Positions 1-11,580 of a DNA stretch of 64,000 nucleotides are shown here, piece by piece. Below the pieces are notes generated by a model that worked only from the letters and a program-made list of their open reading frames with translations, had not been told where the DNA came from and did no database searches. Source of the DNA: Camellia lanceoleosa (taxonomy: Eukaryota; Streptophyta; Magnoliopsida; Ericales; Theaceae); assembly GCA_025200525.1 (NCBI GenBank), contig CM045758.1:63548598-63612597 (forward strand). Direction: 5' to 3'. Position 1 is the first letter of the stretch; each line of letters begins with the position of its first letter. Made by a program: the position numbers and the translations under genes.

Positions 1-1
1 T

Positions 2-1451
2 TACAAAGATATTGCACTCCCCCTTGTTCGCCTCTTCAACACTTTCCACATCAAGCACATCCCTCAGACGGAAAACTCCAAGGCAGATGAAATGGCTCAA
101 TTAGCTTCTGTTGACCAGTCAGACCTCAGCCATGGTGTCCGCCTTGAATACTTGGCCCATCTGGCCATTTCTCCAAAGCAGCAGCAAGTCCACTTCCTCC
201 AAAATGAACCTATTCCAAGGGTGGCAGACATCCTTCTATTTTTGACCAATGGGGAATTGCCAGACGACAAACAGTAGGCCGCCAAAGTCAGGGCCCGGTC
301 GTCCAACTACATTCTTATCAATGGCCTCTTGTACAAATGTGGCTTTTCGCGCCCATACCTGAGATGCCTCAATCCTGCTCAAGCGACCTACGTGATGAAG
401 GAAGTCCACGAGGGTGTATGTGGTAACCATTCAGGTGCCAGGTCGTTGGTCCATAAAATACTCCGCACCGGTTACTTCTGGCCTACTCTTAACCAAGATG
501 CCACTGAGTTTGTGCTTAAGTGCGACAAGTGTCAGCGCTTCGCCAACATCCCCCATGCTCCACCGACAGAACTGATTACGCTCAGCAGTCCATACCCCTT
601 CGCCAAGTGGGGCATAGACTTAGTCGGTCCGTTGCCCACTGGTAGGGGCCAAACCACGTTCGCTGTGGTCGCCATTGATTACTTCACCAAATGAGTGGAG
701 ACAGAACCCCTTGCTACAATCACCGAATGGAACACAACTAGATTCATCTGGCAGTCGATTGTATGCCAATTTGGAATCCCCCAAGCCATCGTCTCAGGCA
801 ACATCAAGCAATTCGACAATGCCAAGTTTAGGAAATTTTGTGCAGAGCTCCACATTCAACCATGCTTCTCCTCCCCAGGCGATCCCCAAGCCAATGGGCA
901 AGTCGAGGCCACCAACCGGTCTCTCTTGAAGATCATCAAAACCAAGTTGGAAGCCGCTAAGGGACTCTGGGCTGAGGAACTGCCAAACGTACTCTGGGCC
1001 TATTGCACTACCGCTCGACCCCTACTAGGAAGACCCCATTTTGCTTAACATATGGCGCTGAGGTGGTCATCCTAGTTGAAATTTGCCTGCCAACACCGAG
1101 GGTGCTATACCCAGATCCAGAACTCACCGAAGACTTGCGTCGGGCTGACTTAGACTTGATCGAAGAGCTCCGAGAAATAGCTGCTGTCAGACGAGCCTCA
1201 TATCAACAAAAAATGAGAACACACTACAACTGCAAGGTTCGATCGAGGGAGTTCACAGTCGGGGACTTAGTTTTGCGCGAGGCAACTCTCGCCACCAAAA
1301 ATCCAACCGAGGGCAAGCTCGGCGCCAAATAGAAGGGCCTTACGTTGTTAAAGCCAGACCTCGCCCAAGAACTTACCAACTCCAAGATATGGAAGGTCGA
1401 GACCTCCCCCACCCGTGGAACGCCGAACACTTGAAGCGTTATTTCCACTAA
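2..1451 (+). pseudogene. Tat-lineage pol fragment: RNase H C-terminus and integrase
   Basis: One main frame runs from base 2 to about 1334 and shifts by one base before ending at TAA 1449-1451. It opens in the end of an RNase H domain (KADEMAQLAS, the last catalytic Asp of the fold). The integrase zinc-binding domain follows, with HEGVCGNH and CDKCQ (about 400-535). The catalytic core has the first Asp in GIDLVGP (about 615) and the Glu in NGQVEATN (about 895-920). The second Asp, normally in an SDNG-type motif, reads SGNIKQF, so a catalytic residue is lost. In-frame stops are TAG 275-277, TGA 692-694 (where family members have Trp in FTKW) and TAG 1330-1332. A one-base deletion lies beside that last stop, and after it the frame resumes as EGPYVVKARPRPRTYQLQD. 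The C-terminal tail HPWNAEHLKRYF is typical of Tat integrases. This copy cannot make active enzyme. Confidence 0.9.
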
Positions 1452-1640
1452 AATACCATGTCCTGTTTTTGTATTGATCAATTGCTGTATAACAATCTAC
1501 ACACTTGGTTACTTTTGCCTTTTTCATACATGATGTAATTATCTGATCAGTAGGCTACGCTTTGAATGACAATGACTTTGCATCTCCATTATCTGCGATG
1601 TGTTTCAATAATGACTTGTTAAGACTAAGCTGTATAAAAT

Positions 1641-1850
1641 CTCAGCCAGACTGAGCACGAAGAGCTCAGCCAGACTGAGTTACTTAAAGCCTCAACCAGA
1701 CTGAGCACGAAGAGCTCAGCCAGACTGAGTTACGTAAAGCCTCAGCCAGACTGAGCACGAAGAGCTCAGCCAGACTAAGTTGCTTAAAGCCTCAGCTTGA
1801 CTAAACACAAAGAGCTCAGCCAGACTGAGTGGCGGTCGACCGGACTGAGC
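1641..1850 (+). repeat. 50-bp tandem repeat in the 3' untranslated part of element A
   Basis: Alternating 24- and 26-bp half units, both built on CTCAGCCAGACTGAG and then differing (CACGAAGAG or TTACTTAAAG), form a composite unit of about 50 bp repeated roughly four times. The core CTCAGCCAGACTGAG is itself partly palindromic (CTCAG/CTGAG). Tandem arrays between integrase and 3' LTR are a known property of Tat elements. Spacer 1452-1640 shows nothing else recognisable, nor does 1851-2311. Confidence 0.85.
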
Positions 1851-2311
1851 ACAAAGAGGTTAACCAGATGAAGGGCTTTCCAAGCAAAAGACATGGTTAA
1901 AATTTAGCGGCCGATTTTAATGATTTAATGTTACAGCATGGTGGCCATACTTAGTCAAAATCCAGCCCATTTTAGTAGTATCTATATTTTTAATCTCACA
2001 TTTTCCACATAGTTAAAATTCAGGTCCATAGTCGTCCAAGTCAGTCTTTTATCTTTTATTCTTTAACATTTTCATGTACGCTCATTTTTAATGATTTTTG
2101 CATCATGGCTTTCTCACAAGTTAGGCTAATCTGCGCACAAGTCTTAATTTCATACCCACTTTTCGTTGAATTATTTCCAAATTTACAACCTAGAAGAAAT
2201 AAGGGCAACAATGATACAAAAGACAAGTCATTTTATTCCCAAAACTTACGGCTACATACAACTTCCTACAGAAATTACACATAACCAAAAAAAAATAAAA
2301 AATTACATGCA

Positions 2312-4750
2312 TCAGTCTTCTTCACTAGAGACCAAGTCTTCCTCCTCAACCCCCTCATCTAGGGGGGTCTGGGTAACGTCGTCTTCATCTATTTTCACAC
2401 TGCTGAAGTCTAAGTCTGGGAACAACTCTTCCACTTTACGTTTGAAGGTCTTCCAGCCGCTGTCCCAGAACTCAGCCATCTCGTGCTTATAAAAATCCGA
2501 CCGCTGGAAGCTTTGGATCACTTCTTCTTCAGTCCTACTTCTAGCGGCCACTCTCGACGGCCCAGGCCCCCCATCACCCTCTCTTGCCAAGCTCCTGGCG
2601 ACTGCGGCATCAATCGCTATCTAGAACTCAGCGGATTCTTTGAATTACTCCACCGTCGCCTTGCACAGGTCGGGGTACGCCGCTCTCTAAGACGCTGATC
2701 TAGCCCTTTCCTCAGCCAAAGTCTTCCACCAACGGCGATCTTCTTGTCACCATTTCCTTGTCTTCAAATACCGATCTCGTAGATCCTCGTTGCTGGTCAT
2801 GGCCTCTTCCCACCTTTCGTTGGCGGTGGTGCAAGCTTTTTGGACCTCCATAAGCTTCTTCTGCTAGCCCGCCAATTCGAACTCAAGCGATATCACCTTG
2901 TGATGCTCTGCTTCAAGCTTCAACCTGGTAGCGACCAGCTCGGCACTAGCTCGCTCTGTTGCGTTCTTCTGCACCGCCACCAACACTTCTATGACTTTTG
3001 CCACCCGCATCTACTCCAAACCCTTGGCGCACGCACTCCTGGCGGTCTTCTTCCACCCCGCCGTCTCCGCCCTTAGATTCTGGAGCTCCAATTTTGCCCT
3101 TTCCACCTGGGCCCTTAGAGGATCCACTTCTATCCTAGAGCGCGCCGCCTTGTTCATCAGGACGGTCACCAGAGTTGCTGCTTCTATTTGGGCTGAATAA
3201 AACCCTCTCGAGGGTGTCTCGACAAACGTGCCGAAAGCGCCTGCGCATCTTCCACCACTCTAACAAAACGGTCGGCTGCGACCTTGGCTCCCTCCCCTTC
3301 CACAGAGCGACCTGCCAACGCCCGCACATGGTATAAGGCGGTATCCAGCGCGGCATTTGTCGCTGGTTTGCTGATCCCCACTTTCCCCTCGCGGGGGCTT
3401 GAACTTACTTCAGGTGCAGATGCCACTATCGATACCATAGGGGCCCTTAAGCCCAGCTTTTCCTTGACCACTTGGGCAGTCTCTTCTCCTGTGCCCTCCG
3501 TGATCTCTCCCTCTTTCAACTTATCTTTCTCTGGGGCTCCCTCTGCCTTCCTCTCCTCCAACTCCTTCACAACAGGGGTAGCCTCCCCACAGCCTTCATT
3601 TTTTTCAACACAGGGCCATCCTTTCCCCCCTCTACACCCTTCTCTTCTTTCTTAGCTTCTTCACAACCGCCTCCACCTCCTGCTTGCCCCTCACCTTCAG
3701 TGGGTCTACTGGGGGCGGCAGAGAGGCGCAGTCATTTAGGTCTTTATCGCCCACTGGTTTGGGACGCGGTCGGATCCGCTCCCTCACCACCAACTTTGGG
3801 GCAAGCCCTAATTGTGCCTCTTTGTATTTTTCCACCCTGGTGAACAACCTCCTCTCCTCCTCCTCCTCCTCCTCCTCCGCTTTCCTCCTCCCCTCGATTT
3901 CCTCCCTTGCAGGATCCTCTTCTAACGGTTGCGGTCCCAAGTTCAGGGCAAACAACGTTGAAGGTAGGACCAGCTCGTCCCACCTCACTCCCTTCTCCTC
4001 CTTCCACTCCCTCACTTTCTTTACTCTGTCCTCGGCCTCCACGCCTAACTTTGGCTTCACCGATTTCATGGGGACTTTCCATGTTATGCAAACCCCTGCC
4101 CCACTATTCGCCGACACGAAGAACCATCTCGACCTCCACCCTTTTACGGAAGATGGCAGGCCAACCACCAGACCCCAACCCGCCACTGCTTGTAGAGTTA
4201 CCCAGGTCTCCTGCTGACCGGAGGCCTTGTAGCAGGAGAAGAACTCCTCCACTGTTATAGCCATCCCTCCGGTCGCCTGCTGCCAAGCACTCGCGCAGGC
4301 CACTACTATCTTCCACGTGTTCAGCATCAGCTGCCTTGGCGCCACTTCTAACTTGTTTAGCACATCCACCACTATTTGGGGGAGTGACAGCCTCAAACCC
4401 CCTCGCAACACTTCCTCGTAGAGGCTAAATTCATCCGGCCGCACATCTGACGCCCTTTCCTTAGACGTGGGCAGCCTCAATCCTATCTCCAACGGAATTT
4501 GGTACTTCTTCCTTATTCTCTCCAACTCTTCCGCTGTAAGTTTAGATCTATCCGGATTGGTGTGCCAATGGTCCGGCTCTACTTGACTAATGGGCCTCGC
4601 GGCAACGATCATTGGCATAGGGCGAGCCCGCATCGCCTGACTGACTACCCTCCAATTTCTTCCCTCCGCCCAGTACTATTTTGCCAACTCCACCGCATCG
4701 TCATCACCTAACGAGTCAAGCCATGTGGTTGGTACTTCCTCTTGCGCCAT
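2312..4750 (-). pseudogene. Antisense extra ORF (aORF) of element A, putative gypsy-type transposon domain
   Basis: Reading starts at ATG 4750 (MAQEEVPTTWLDSLGDDD) and runs to about 2312, some 810 codons on the strand opposite pol. A TAG at 4676-4678 interrupts it early. The longest open stretch is 3632-4633. It holds RPDEFSLYEEVLRGGLRLSL and then LEVAPRQLMLNTWKIV, which match the plant 'putative gypsy type transposon' family (Pfam Transposase_28). An acidic stretch from a CTC/TCC microsatellite follows (poly-Glu, about 3850-3880). After a frame change there is a Glu/Lys-rich part (3184-3570). Then comes a heptad-rich, probably coiled-coil part (about 2700-3180) containing stops. The acidic tail (2312-2590) contains TFKRKVEELFPDLDFSSV. 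At least two frame changes and several stops make it a pseudogene. The function of the family is not established; I infer only that it is carried by the element. Confidence 0.8.
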
Positions 4751-5146
4751 TTCTCCTACGTGTCTGTGTATTGATTCGGACGCGGGCACAAGGAAGTTCA
4801 CGAAGTGTTGCAGAGGTGTATCACTAGAAACAAATGTGTTTACCTCTGTGACGCGTGGATTTTTTACAAAAAAGTAGGTAAAGCAAACAACCCCAAACGC
4901 CCACGATTTGCCAATATTCCAAGGGTTAAGGTTAAATTTTGCCAGTTTGAAAATTTTCGAAAATTTTTCCAAACCCGCCCTACCCCTTCATTTCTTGTTA
5001 CAACGCATTACCTCCCCCACCATGGGATTTTGCCACGTGTACGACTACGATCCACTGCCCCTTTCCCCTACTCCGTCTATTCCACTTCACATCACCACGT
5101 GCCTCGCCACTCCTCGAGCCTCGCGCACCGCCACTACACCTTCTCG

Positions 5147-5337
5147 TTCGGTCACCCCTTGCGGTCGGCCCTCCTCTCAGTCGACCTTCTCACTCGGTCA
5201 CCCTTCGCGGTCGACCCTCCTCCCAGTCGGCCTTCACCCTCGGTCACCCCTGGCGGTCGGCCCTCCTCTCAGCCGACCTTCTCACTTAGTCACCCTTTGC
5301 TCCTCTCAGTCAGCTTTCATTCTCGGTCATCATTCGA
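5147..5337. repeat. 46-bp GC-rich tandem repeat between the aORF and the 3' LTR of element A
   Basis: About four copies start with TCGGTCACCC and run through GCGGTCGGCCCTCCTCTCAG and CGACCTTCTCAC. The fourth is shortened. Both strands appear open here only because the repeat lacks stops. The stretch 4751-5146 between the aORF start and the array shows no other feature. Confidence 0.8.
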
Positions 5338-5398
5338 CGACCTCTCACAACCCCTATTTTCTTCCTTATTCCCTTCGTTGGACTAAAGCTGCACTTGA

Positions 5399-5412
5399 GA
5401 ATAGGGGACTAT
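5399..5412 (+). other. Polypurine tract of element A
   Basis: GAATAGGGGACTAT lies directly before the LTR start TGACATAGG and matches the position expected for the plus-strand primer. The exact boundary is inferred from the TG...CA rule only, since the 5' LTR is outside the window. Confidence 0.55.
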
Positions 5413-5977
5413 TGACATAGGTGGGCCTATAGGAGCTTTTGGCCCATCACTTAGAACCCAATACATAATTCAAACACTAAAGCCCAACACTGCCAGAGCT
5501 CAACGTGGCATTAAGGACCAATAACATCTAAACACGCGGCAAGTGAAGAACCAGCCACATCAACAGACAAAGATCCTGCAAAGTTATTGCACCATACATC
5601 AGCCATTAATGAGTTTTCCTATAGCATTTATTACGATAATCCCTCACGTCGGAACAGAACAGCCTCACCATGAACAAGGCAAGCTAGAGCATAGACTTTC
5701 GGCCAACATGATGGCTCGGAGTGGACAAGGAAATGATGAGTAATGGATATAAGCAGGCTCCTAAGACAAAGAAAAGGTTAAACTTCTCTATCACCAATCT
5801 ATCCCTACATTCCATTTCTCTTTCTTTCTAACTTGCTCGTCGGAGAGTTCGCTGGGGGACTCCCCGTTCCCCGTTGAACTCTTGTGCAGGTCTCTCCGTG
5901 GACTGGACGTCTCGGGCACCAGTTTGGGAAGCGTGGATCAAATCGACCCGTTCTGTCTGGAACCGCTTATATCATCA
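5413..5977 (+). repeat. 3' LTR of element A (about 565 bp)
   Basis: It runs from TGACATAGG to ATATCATCA, obeying TG...CA. It contains a TATA box (TATAAG, 5748). Downstream is a pyrimidine-rich leader with the block TCGTCGGAGAGTTCGC and CCCCGTTCCCCG, as in R/U5 of Tat LTRs. Element orientation agrees with pol upstream. The ends are predicted without a partner LTR. Confidence 0.65.
5748..5753 (+). promoter_or_regulatory. TATA box in the 3' LTR of element A
   Basis: TATAAG within GGATATAAGCAGG sits about 330 bp into the LTR and about 30 bp before the probable start of R. Confidence 0.5.
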
Positions 5978-6783
5978 CCTATAAATAAACCTTCTGTTAG
6001 ATAACAAATCACATTACCATTGTAATGAATTTTAAAGCTTCAAGATAAAATATAAAAATAACAAATCATATAACTTATCATTGGAGAAACTTTTAGAGAC
6101 CAATAATAATAATAAACATCATCATCATCATCACCGTTTACTTACTAACTAAACTAACTAAGACTTTGTTATTATCCAAAAATAAAATAAAATAAAATTA
6201 AGGCCTTGTTTGGGAACCTTACTTTTTAGCTAAAAAATTATTACAATTTGTTAAATCATTATCTCTATTTTTTGTACACCATTTCGTAAAAAGTTAAAAA
6301 ATTACTAAAATACTACTTTGTAGTGTGAGATTACGAATTCAAATCATATGAAAACGAGTTTGATACCTTTTATGTTAGCCTCTTTTCCAACTAATGAATT
6401 GACCCCTATGTATGTATATCGTATAATGGAATATATCTATATATATAACAAGCTTTTTCTTTTCTATAGGTCATCTTTTTTTTTCTTCCTATTTTACCCT
6501 TTTATTTTGAATAATTTGCTAATGGTGGCCTATATATTGAGTAAAGGTTTTTTTCGTAATTATACAAACATTCTTGGTCAATTATGCAACAGGTTTTTCC
6601 GTAATTATGCAATCTTGGTTAATTATGAAGTAACTTTTCTCCTAATTACGCAAATATTCTTGGTCAATTATGAAACATAAATATTTTATTTTTTAACAAA
6701 TTACTAATAAACCCATAAAGTTTGTTTAAAATATGAATAAGTTCTATAATACTAGAAATTACAACTATTATTTGTTATAAATT
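5978..6783. other. AT-rich spacer with two dispersed-repeat pieces
   Basis: There is no gene. At 6201-6320 a piece beginning AGGCCTTGTTTGGGAACC is the same family as 27728-27965. From about 6540 to 6780, repeated AATTATGCAA...CTTGGTCAATTATG words match the array at 22669-23220 on the other side of element B. The 110-codon open frame at 6348-6680 lies over these repeats and has no domain, so I do not treat it as a gene. Confidence 0.55.
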
Positions 6784-9491
6784 TGTTACGACCCAAACCC
6801 CCCTTATAGATTTAGCATTGTAATCGGCCAGTAATCCTCAGATTACCGAGGGCATCTGACCTAAATAAAAAAATATATATAAGGGGCTAGAGGAAGCATA
6901 TATAGAAACATACATGGTCCATTGAGCAATGTAGACATATATGGGGCAGAAATTCAAAACTTTATATACATATACGTGACGTCATAAATACAGTAGTCTT
7001 ACGTCACATTCATTACAATATAACAAAAGGGAGCTTAGCCCAGTGTACACGTAACTAGAAAACTTGTTCATAACTTGAAAGAAAACAAAGTCTTAGACAC
7101 CTGCAACTAGATCATGTCTCAAAAGAGAACCTCCTCGGGAGGCACAATGACTGGCTGACATAACCGAGACTCTAGGCTATCAACTTTGTACCTACTCACG
7201 TCCCTGGTCACCTACATACATATATAATATAGTGAGCAGGAGCTCAGTAAATAATAACAAAGTAAAAATGTTAATGAATGATGTCCATATCAAATATAGA
7301 TTTCAATTCTTTTATTGAACAGAAAAATAAGCATATCCGCATCAGAAACAGAGTCATAATCATATTCATATCATACGTGGTACGTCCATGAGCGTTAACA
7401 TATCTTTTTAGTTAAGCATATCAAGTTCCATATTGGAACTTCCTGTACCAGGTAACATATCTCATACATGGGCCACAGTATTGTTTTCCCCGGGCGAGGG
7501 CCTCATAACCATAAGCCACATTATTATGTCCCCTGGGTGAGGGCCTCTGCTACGGATACCACAATTACATTTCAAAAAAAAATTGGACAATCATTCATTC
7601 ATACAAAACATAGCATTTTTGAAAATTGTTCATTTCATATCATCATAAAATAATTAAAGTCAAACATAACTTTATAGAGTTATTACTCACTAATAATTGC
7701 ACAGATAACTTGGCTAGCAACCAGTTGATCAACAGCTCACGGCGCGTGACCTGCACCACCATAACAGATACACGTATTAAAACACACGCTTGGATCGTAT
7801 TTAGCTTATTTTATTTCGTTCTTAGTGTGTTTCTAAGTCTATCCTCATTATTATGTCTTAATTATGGCCTAGGAATGTCTAGAATGCAATGAGGATGCCG
7901 AAATGCTCATGAAAACACTTGGTCAAATTTGGTGAAAACAGAGGTTTCACTCTAACGCAACTTCCTTCGCTCGAGCTGATGTTCAAAAATGTGACTGGTC
8001 AATCAAGTACAACTTCCTTCGCTCAAGCGTTCTGTAAACTCTGCAAAAGTACTGATTGTGTGATTTTTCCGCTCGACGGTCGCTTGAGCGTAAGACTGAG
8101 ATATTTGCTCAAGCGCAACTTTTGTCGCTCGAGCGGTCTAAAAAAAATGGTAAACTTCTAGGAGCATGCATTTTACGCTCGAGCCAACTTTTGGTCGCTC
8201 GTGCGAGAGTACAGAACAAAGAGTGGTCGCTCGAGCGTAGGTTTTGTCGCTCAAGCGAAGAGGCAGAATTCTGGAATTTCCAAATTTACTTCCAAACTTC
8301 AATTAAACACATCAAAACTCATCCTTTTAGGCCAAAAACTTAAGGAAACATGTATGAACTTGGAAAACATTGGGAATTCAAAATCGTTTTGCAAAATCAA
8401 AGCCCAAAAGCATGCCAATTGTGCAAACTCAAGCTTGAAATGTTGAACACATGTCATTCATGTAATTTCTTGACTTCAAAACCTTCCAAACTTGATCAAA
8501 TGATATAAAATAGCATGAAGCTTGATGAATTTCCAAAACTAAGTCAAAACAACGACATGCATGAGGGAATTCTTAACAAGTAAACCTAAAATGTAAGAAA
8601 ATATGCATGCATGCATGGTTTAATGTAGATTCCTTCATTTCTAACTCACTCATTGCATCACTCAACTCAATTCTCTAGAATTCATGTCTTAGATATTATA
8701 ATTACATAGTCTAAGGGTTATATTCTTACCTTAAGGGTTCAAGTCCTTGAGCTAGAAGGTCAATTTCCAATTCTTCTTCTAATTTCTCCGCTTTCTCACT
8801 TGTTGTTGAGTTCACACCTCAAGTTTTTCCTTTCCCTTTCCTCTCATGTTTTTGTCATCCAAGATGATGAGATGTGCATATATGTGTGTGTTCTAGAATC
8901 ATATGGGCCTTATATAGGCTTGATTAGTGGTACTTCATTAGTGACTAATTAATTAACATTATTTATTCTAATTATTTGATACCAAATCAAATTTAAATTG
9001 AACCTACCATAAAATTCTAAAAATTCCAACTAACACATAGTGGGTGTTTGGGAAGTGGGTTTTTATGTAGGTTTTTTTAGTTGTAGGATATTATTGGAGA
9101 AAAAATTTTTAGTGTTTGGGAAGATAGTTGGATTTTTTTGTGGTTGGATTTGATATTTGGGAGAGAAAAAGTGAAATGATTATGGGGTTGGATGTGATAT
9201 TTTGTTTGGATTTATTTTTTTTAGTTTTGCAAAAACTTTGTCTTTTAGTGAAAAAAATCAAAAAAAACCCAAACAAAAATCTTCCCAAACACCGCCATAA
9301 TCTCAGTCAATTTTATGATCGGATGCTGATAAGGCCTTCAATTCGCAGAACCGAACAAAATCATAGATAGATATTCCTACGCAAAACAGATAGAAACGCA
9401 TAGTATATAAAACATGAAATTAATGCAACATTTCACCTTAATTACGTAGTAATCATGGTTTAACAGTTAATCATAGGTCAGGATTTTTACA
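6784..9491 (-). repeat. 3' LTR of element B (left copy, contains a MITE)
   Basis: In + view it begins TGTTACGACCCAAACCC and ends TTTTTACA. It is collinear with 19532-21985 except for small changes and the 257-bp MITE at 9040. It holds a TATA box (about 8908-8918 on -), a CTTAAGGTAAGAAT motif (8721-8740 on -) and a cluster of CGCTCGAGCG-like words (about 7960-8260). The short open frames at 7468-8446 are not genes: the partner LTR does not preserve them consistently. Confidence 0.95.
9040..9296. mobile_element. Tourist-like (PIF/Harbinger) MITE inside the left LTR of B
   Basis: The 257-bp element has ends GTGGGTGTTTGGGAAG and CTTCCCAAACACCGCC, a 16-bp inverted repeat with two mismatches. It is flanked by ATA on both sides. 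The right LTR of the same element has the empty site (ACATAATCTC with a single ATA, about 21787-21796), which proves insertion and fixes the 3-bp duplication. A 3-bp duplication and GTGTTTGG ends fit PIF/Harbinger MITEs. It has no coding capacity. Confidence 0.9.
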
Positions 9492-9507
9492 GTCTTCTCC
9501 CCTTAAA
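9492..9507 (-). other. Polypurine tract of element B
   Basis: On -, AAGGGGAGAAGAC ends directly at the LTR start, the correct place for plus-strand priming. Confidence 0.8.
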
Positions 9508-9529
9508 AAGTTTGGTCCTCCAAACTTGA

Positions 9530-10765
9530 ATTACCTTCGTTTTGGTAAAATGTCGGATCCAAAGGAAATAAATCAGGGTATCTTCTACCATCTCCCAAGT
9601 TGCATAGGTCCCTCTGTGGTTTTGCCAATCAACTTTTATCAACGGTATTTCTTTGTTCCTTAATCTCTTGATTCTTCGATTGACGATTTGAATTAGTTAT
9701 TATTCATACGTGTAGTCATCTTTTAAAAGTACATGTGTCGGCTCAATAATGTGGTGTGGATCTCGTAGTTATTCCCGAAGCATTGGGACATGAAAAACAT
9801 TGTGCATATGTTCCATAACTGGTATTAAGGCTACCCGATACGTCACCAGATTGATCTTCTCGAGAATTTCGTATGGCCCAACATATCTCGGTGCTAGCTT
9901 GCCTTTTACACCAAACAGCATTTGGCCTTTCAATGGGGGTTACTTTGATAAACACGTGATCCCCAACTTCATATCCTCGATCTCTTCTTCAGACATCCGC
10001 ATAACTCTTTTGGTGGTTTTGTGCAGTTTTCAATCTCTGTTGAATCAATTTCACATTTTTCGTGGTTTCTTGCACAAGTTCCAGTGCCAACAAAGGTTTG
10101 TCACCTACTTTGGCCCAACAGATTGGAGAACGGCATTGTCGACCATATAAAGCTTCATACGGAGCCATACCAATACTCGAATGGTAGTTGTTGTTGTACA
10201 CAAACTCGGCCTCTCAATTGCCTTGGAAATCTAAGGCACACATTCTAAGCATATCTTCCAAAGTTTGTATCGTTCTTTCTGATTGACCATTTATCTGTGG
10301 ATGATATGCACTGCTCAGTCTTAACTCAGTTCCCAAAGCGTGTTGTAGACTCTGCCAAAATCTTGAAGTGAACTTACGATCTCTGTCAGATACTGTAGAT
10401 ACTGGCACACTGTGTAATCTCACAATCTTATTCACATATATGTTAGCCAATTTATCTGCATTATAAAAAGTTTTGATGGGAAAGAAATGTGCGGATTTAG
10501 TCAAACGATCAACAATTACCCAAATAGAATCCACACCTCGAGGAGAGCGAGGCAATCCTACAATGAAGTCCATGGTAAAGTGCTCCTATTTCCATTCCGA
10601 TATTGGAAGCGGCTGTAGCAATCCAGCAGGTCGTTGATGTTCAACTTTAACTTGTTGGCAATGCAAGCATCTAGCCACATGGTCAACAATACTTTTCTTC
10701 ATTCCAGGCTACCAGAAGTTTTGCTTCAAATCTTTCTACATTTTTGTATTTCTCGAGTGCATAGC
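9530..10765 (-). pseudogene. Integrase (CC half of zinc domain, core, C-terminus) and chromodomain of element B
   Basis: Reading right to left: the CLHCQQ half of the zinc-binding domain (about 10655); the core with first Asp in MDFIVGLP (10573), second Asp in VSDRDRKFTS and Glu in NGQSERTIQ; then YNNNYHSSIGMAPYEALYGR (10201-10140). A chromodomain follows beyond HVPMLR, with EIPLIKVDWQ and TYATWEMVEDTL (about 9700-9560). All three catalytic acids remain. The frame is stopped where relatives have Trp or Arg (10214-10216, 9989-9991), has doubled TAA inside the chromodomain start, and shifts once near 9920. The HH half of the zinc domain is on the far side of the D insertion. Confidence 0.9.
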
Positions 10766-10848
10766 TATAGACACCCCATTTTTGACCGACCTTAAGACTT
10801 AGACGTCATTGATTGAGCGCTCGGTGATGGTGCATGTTGTGCTCGTTT

Positions 10849-11390
10849 TGAGTCTTCGGAGTTTTGGCTGAGAGCCTTGTCTCCGGGCCTTTGAACTCTT
10901 TGTGCTTTGGCTCGGTTTGTGGACCGAATCTTGTTTTCTCTTCCCGAAGGGAGGGAGTAGTCTTGTAGACCATCTCTTTGTGGTCGTAGACCACTTTTTG
11001 TGGTTATAGGCCACTTTTCCCGTTTGGAGACTAGTTTTTGGTTTTTGGAGCCTTTGGTCGCGCGCCTTGTCTCGGGACCGCTTAACGTTCTCCGTTTTAC
11101 GTGGTTTTTGAACCACACCTTGTTGCCTCTGCCTAGAGGAACACTGTGGTTTGGGAGACCACTTTTGTGGTTGCATACCACTTTTGATGCTCGTCAGCTA
11201 GTTTTTGGGGCTTTCGGCCGCGTGCTTTGCCTCCCGATCTCTCGTCTTGCATCCGTTTTGGTTTGTTTTTGGTACAAACCTTGTTTTCTTTGCTTTGAAG
11301 GTGGTACAAGGGTGAGAGACCACTTTTTCTCCTTAGAGACCATTTTTCCGTCTACCAGCCAGTTTTTTGGTCGGATAACTGGCTTGCTTG
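10849..11390 (+). repeat. Three diverged tandem modules (160-190 bp) at the start of solo LTR D
   Basis: The landmark GAGAGCCTTGTCTCCGGG recurs as GCGCGCCTTGTCTCGGG and GCGTGCTTTGCCTCCCG at about 10869, 11060 and 11220. Each copy is followed by a rich GTGGTC...GACCAC segment. LTRs of C and E have one such module. Confidence 0.7.
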
Positions 11391-11580
11391 GTCTTTAGGC
11401 CACATTTTCTGGTCGGCCACCACACTACTACATTGTTTTCGTGCCCTGGGCCCTCTTCCACCATGGCCGACCAGTTGTTGCTCTCAGAGATCACTTAAAG
11501 TGGTCAGCCGATCACTTTAAGTAGTAGGCTGACCACTTTAAGTGGTCGGCTACTTTTTGACACCTTTTTGGAGATATTTT

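Larger units (their letters stand above)
1..5977 (+). mobile_element. Element A: Tat/Retand-type Ty3-gypsy retrotransposon, left part outside the window
   Basis: The order on + is RNase H end, integrase, tandem repeat, a long antisense ORF, PPT and 3' LTR. Integrase followed by an extra ORF on the opposite strand before the 3' LTR is known for the Tat lineage (Retand-like elements). The 5' LTR, gag, protease and RT lie upstream of base 1, so neither target duplication nor LTR age can be judged. The coding parts carry in-frame stops and frameshifts, so this copy is not autonomous. Confidence 0.85.

Noticed and set aside
3684..4217. + strand frame of 177 codons
   Set aside because: It is the mirror of the antisense ORF, with a poly-Ser run opposite its poly-Glu microsatellite.
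4805..5420. Serine/proline-rich frames of 170-193 codons on +
   Set aside because: They cover the 46-bp tandem repeat and the stretch before the PPT of element A; composition is repeat-driven and no start context or domain is seen.
7468..8446. Frames within B's left LTR, some with partners at 20118-21197
   Set aside because: LTR sequence; partner frames start and stop differently and contain no domain.
10792..11398. Several 60-130-codon frames on both strands
   Set aside because: They fall in the repeated start module of LTR D; overlapping frames reflect GC-rich tandem repeats.
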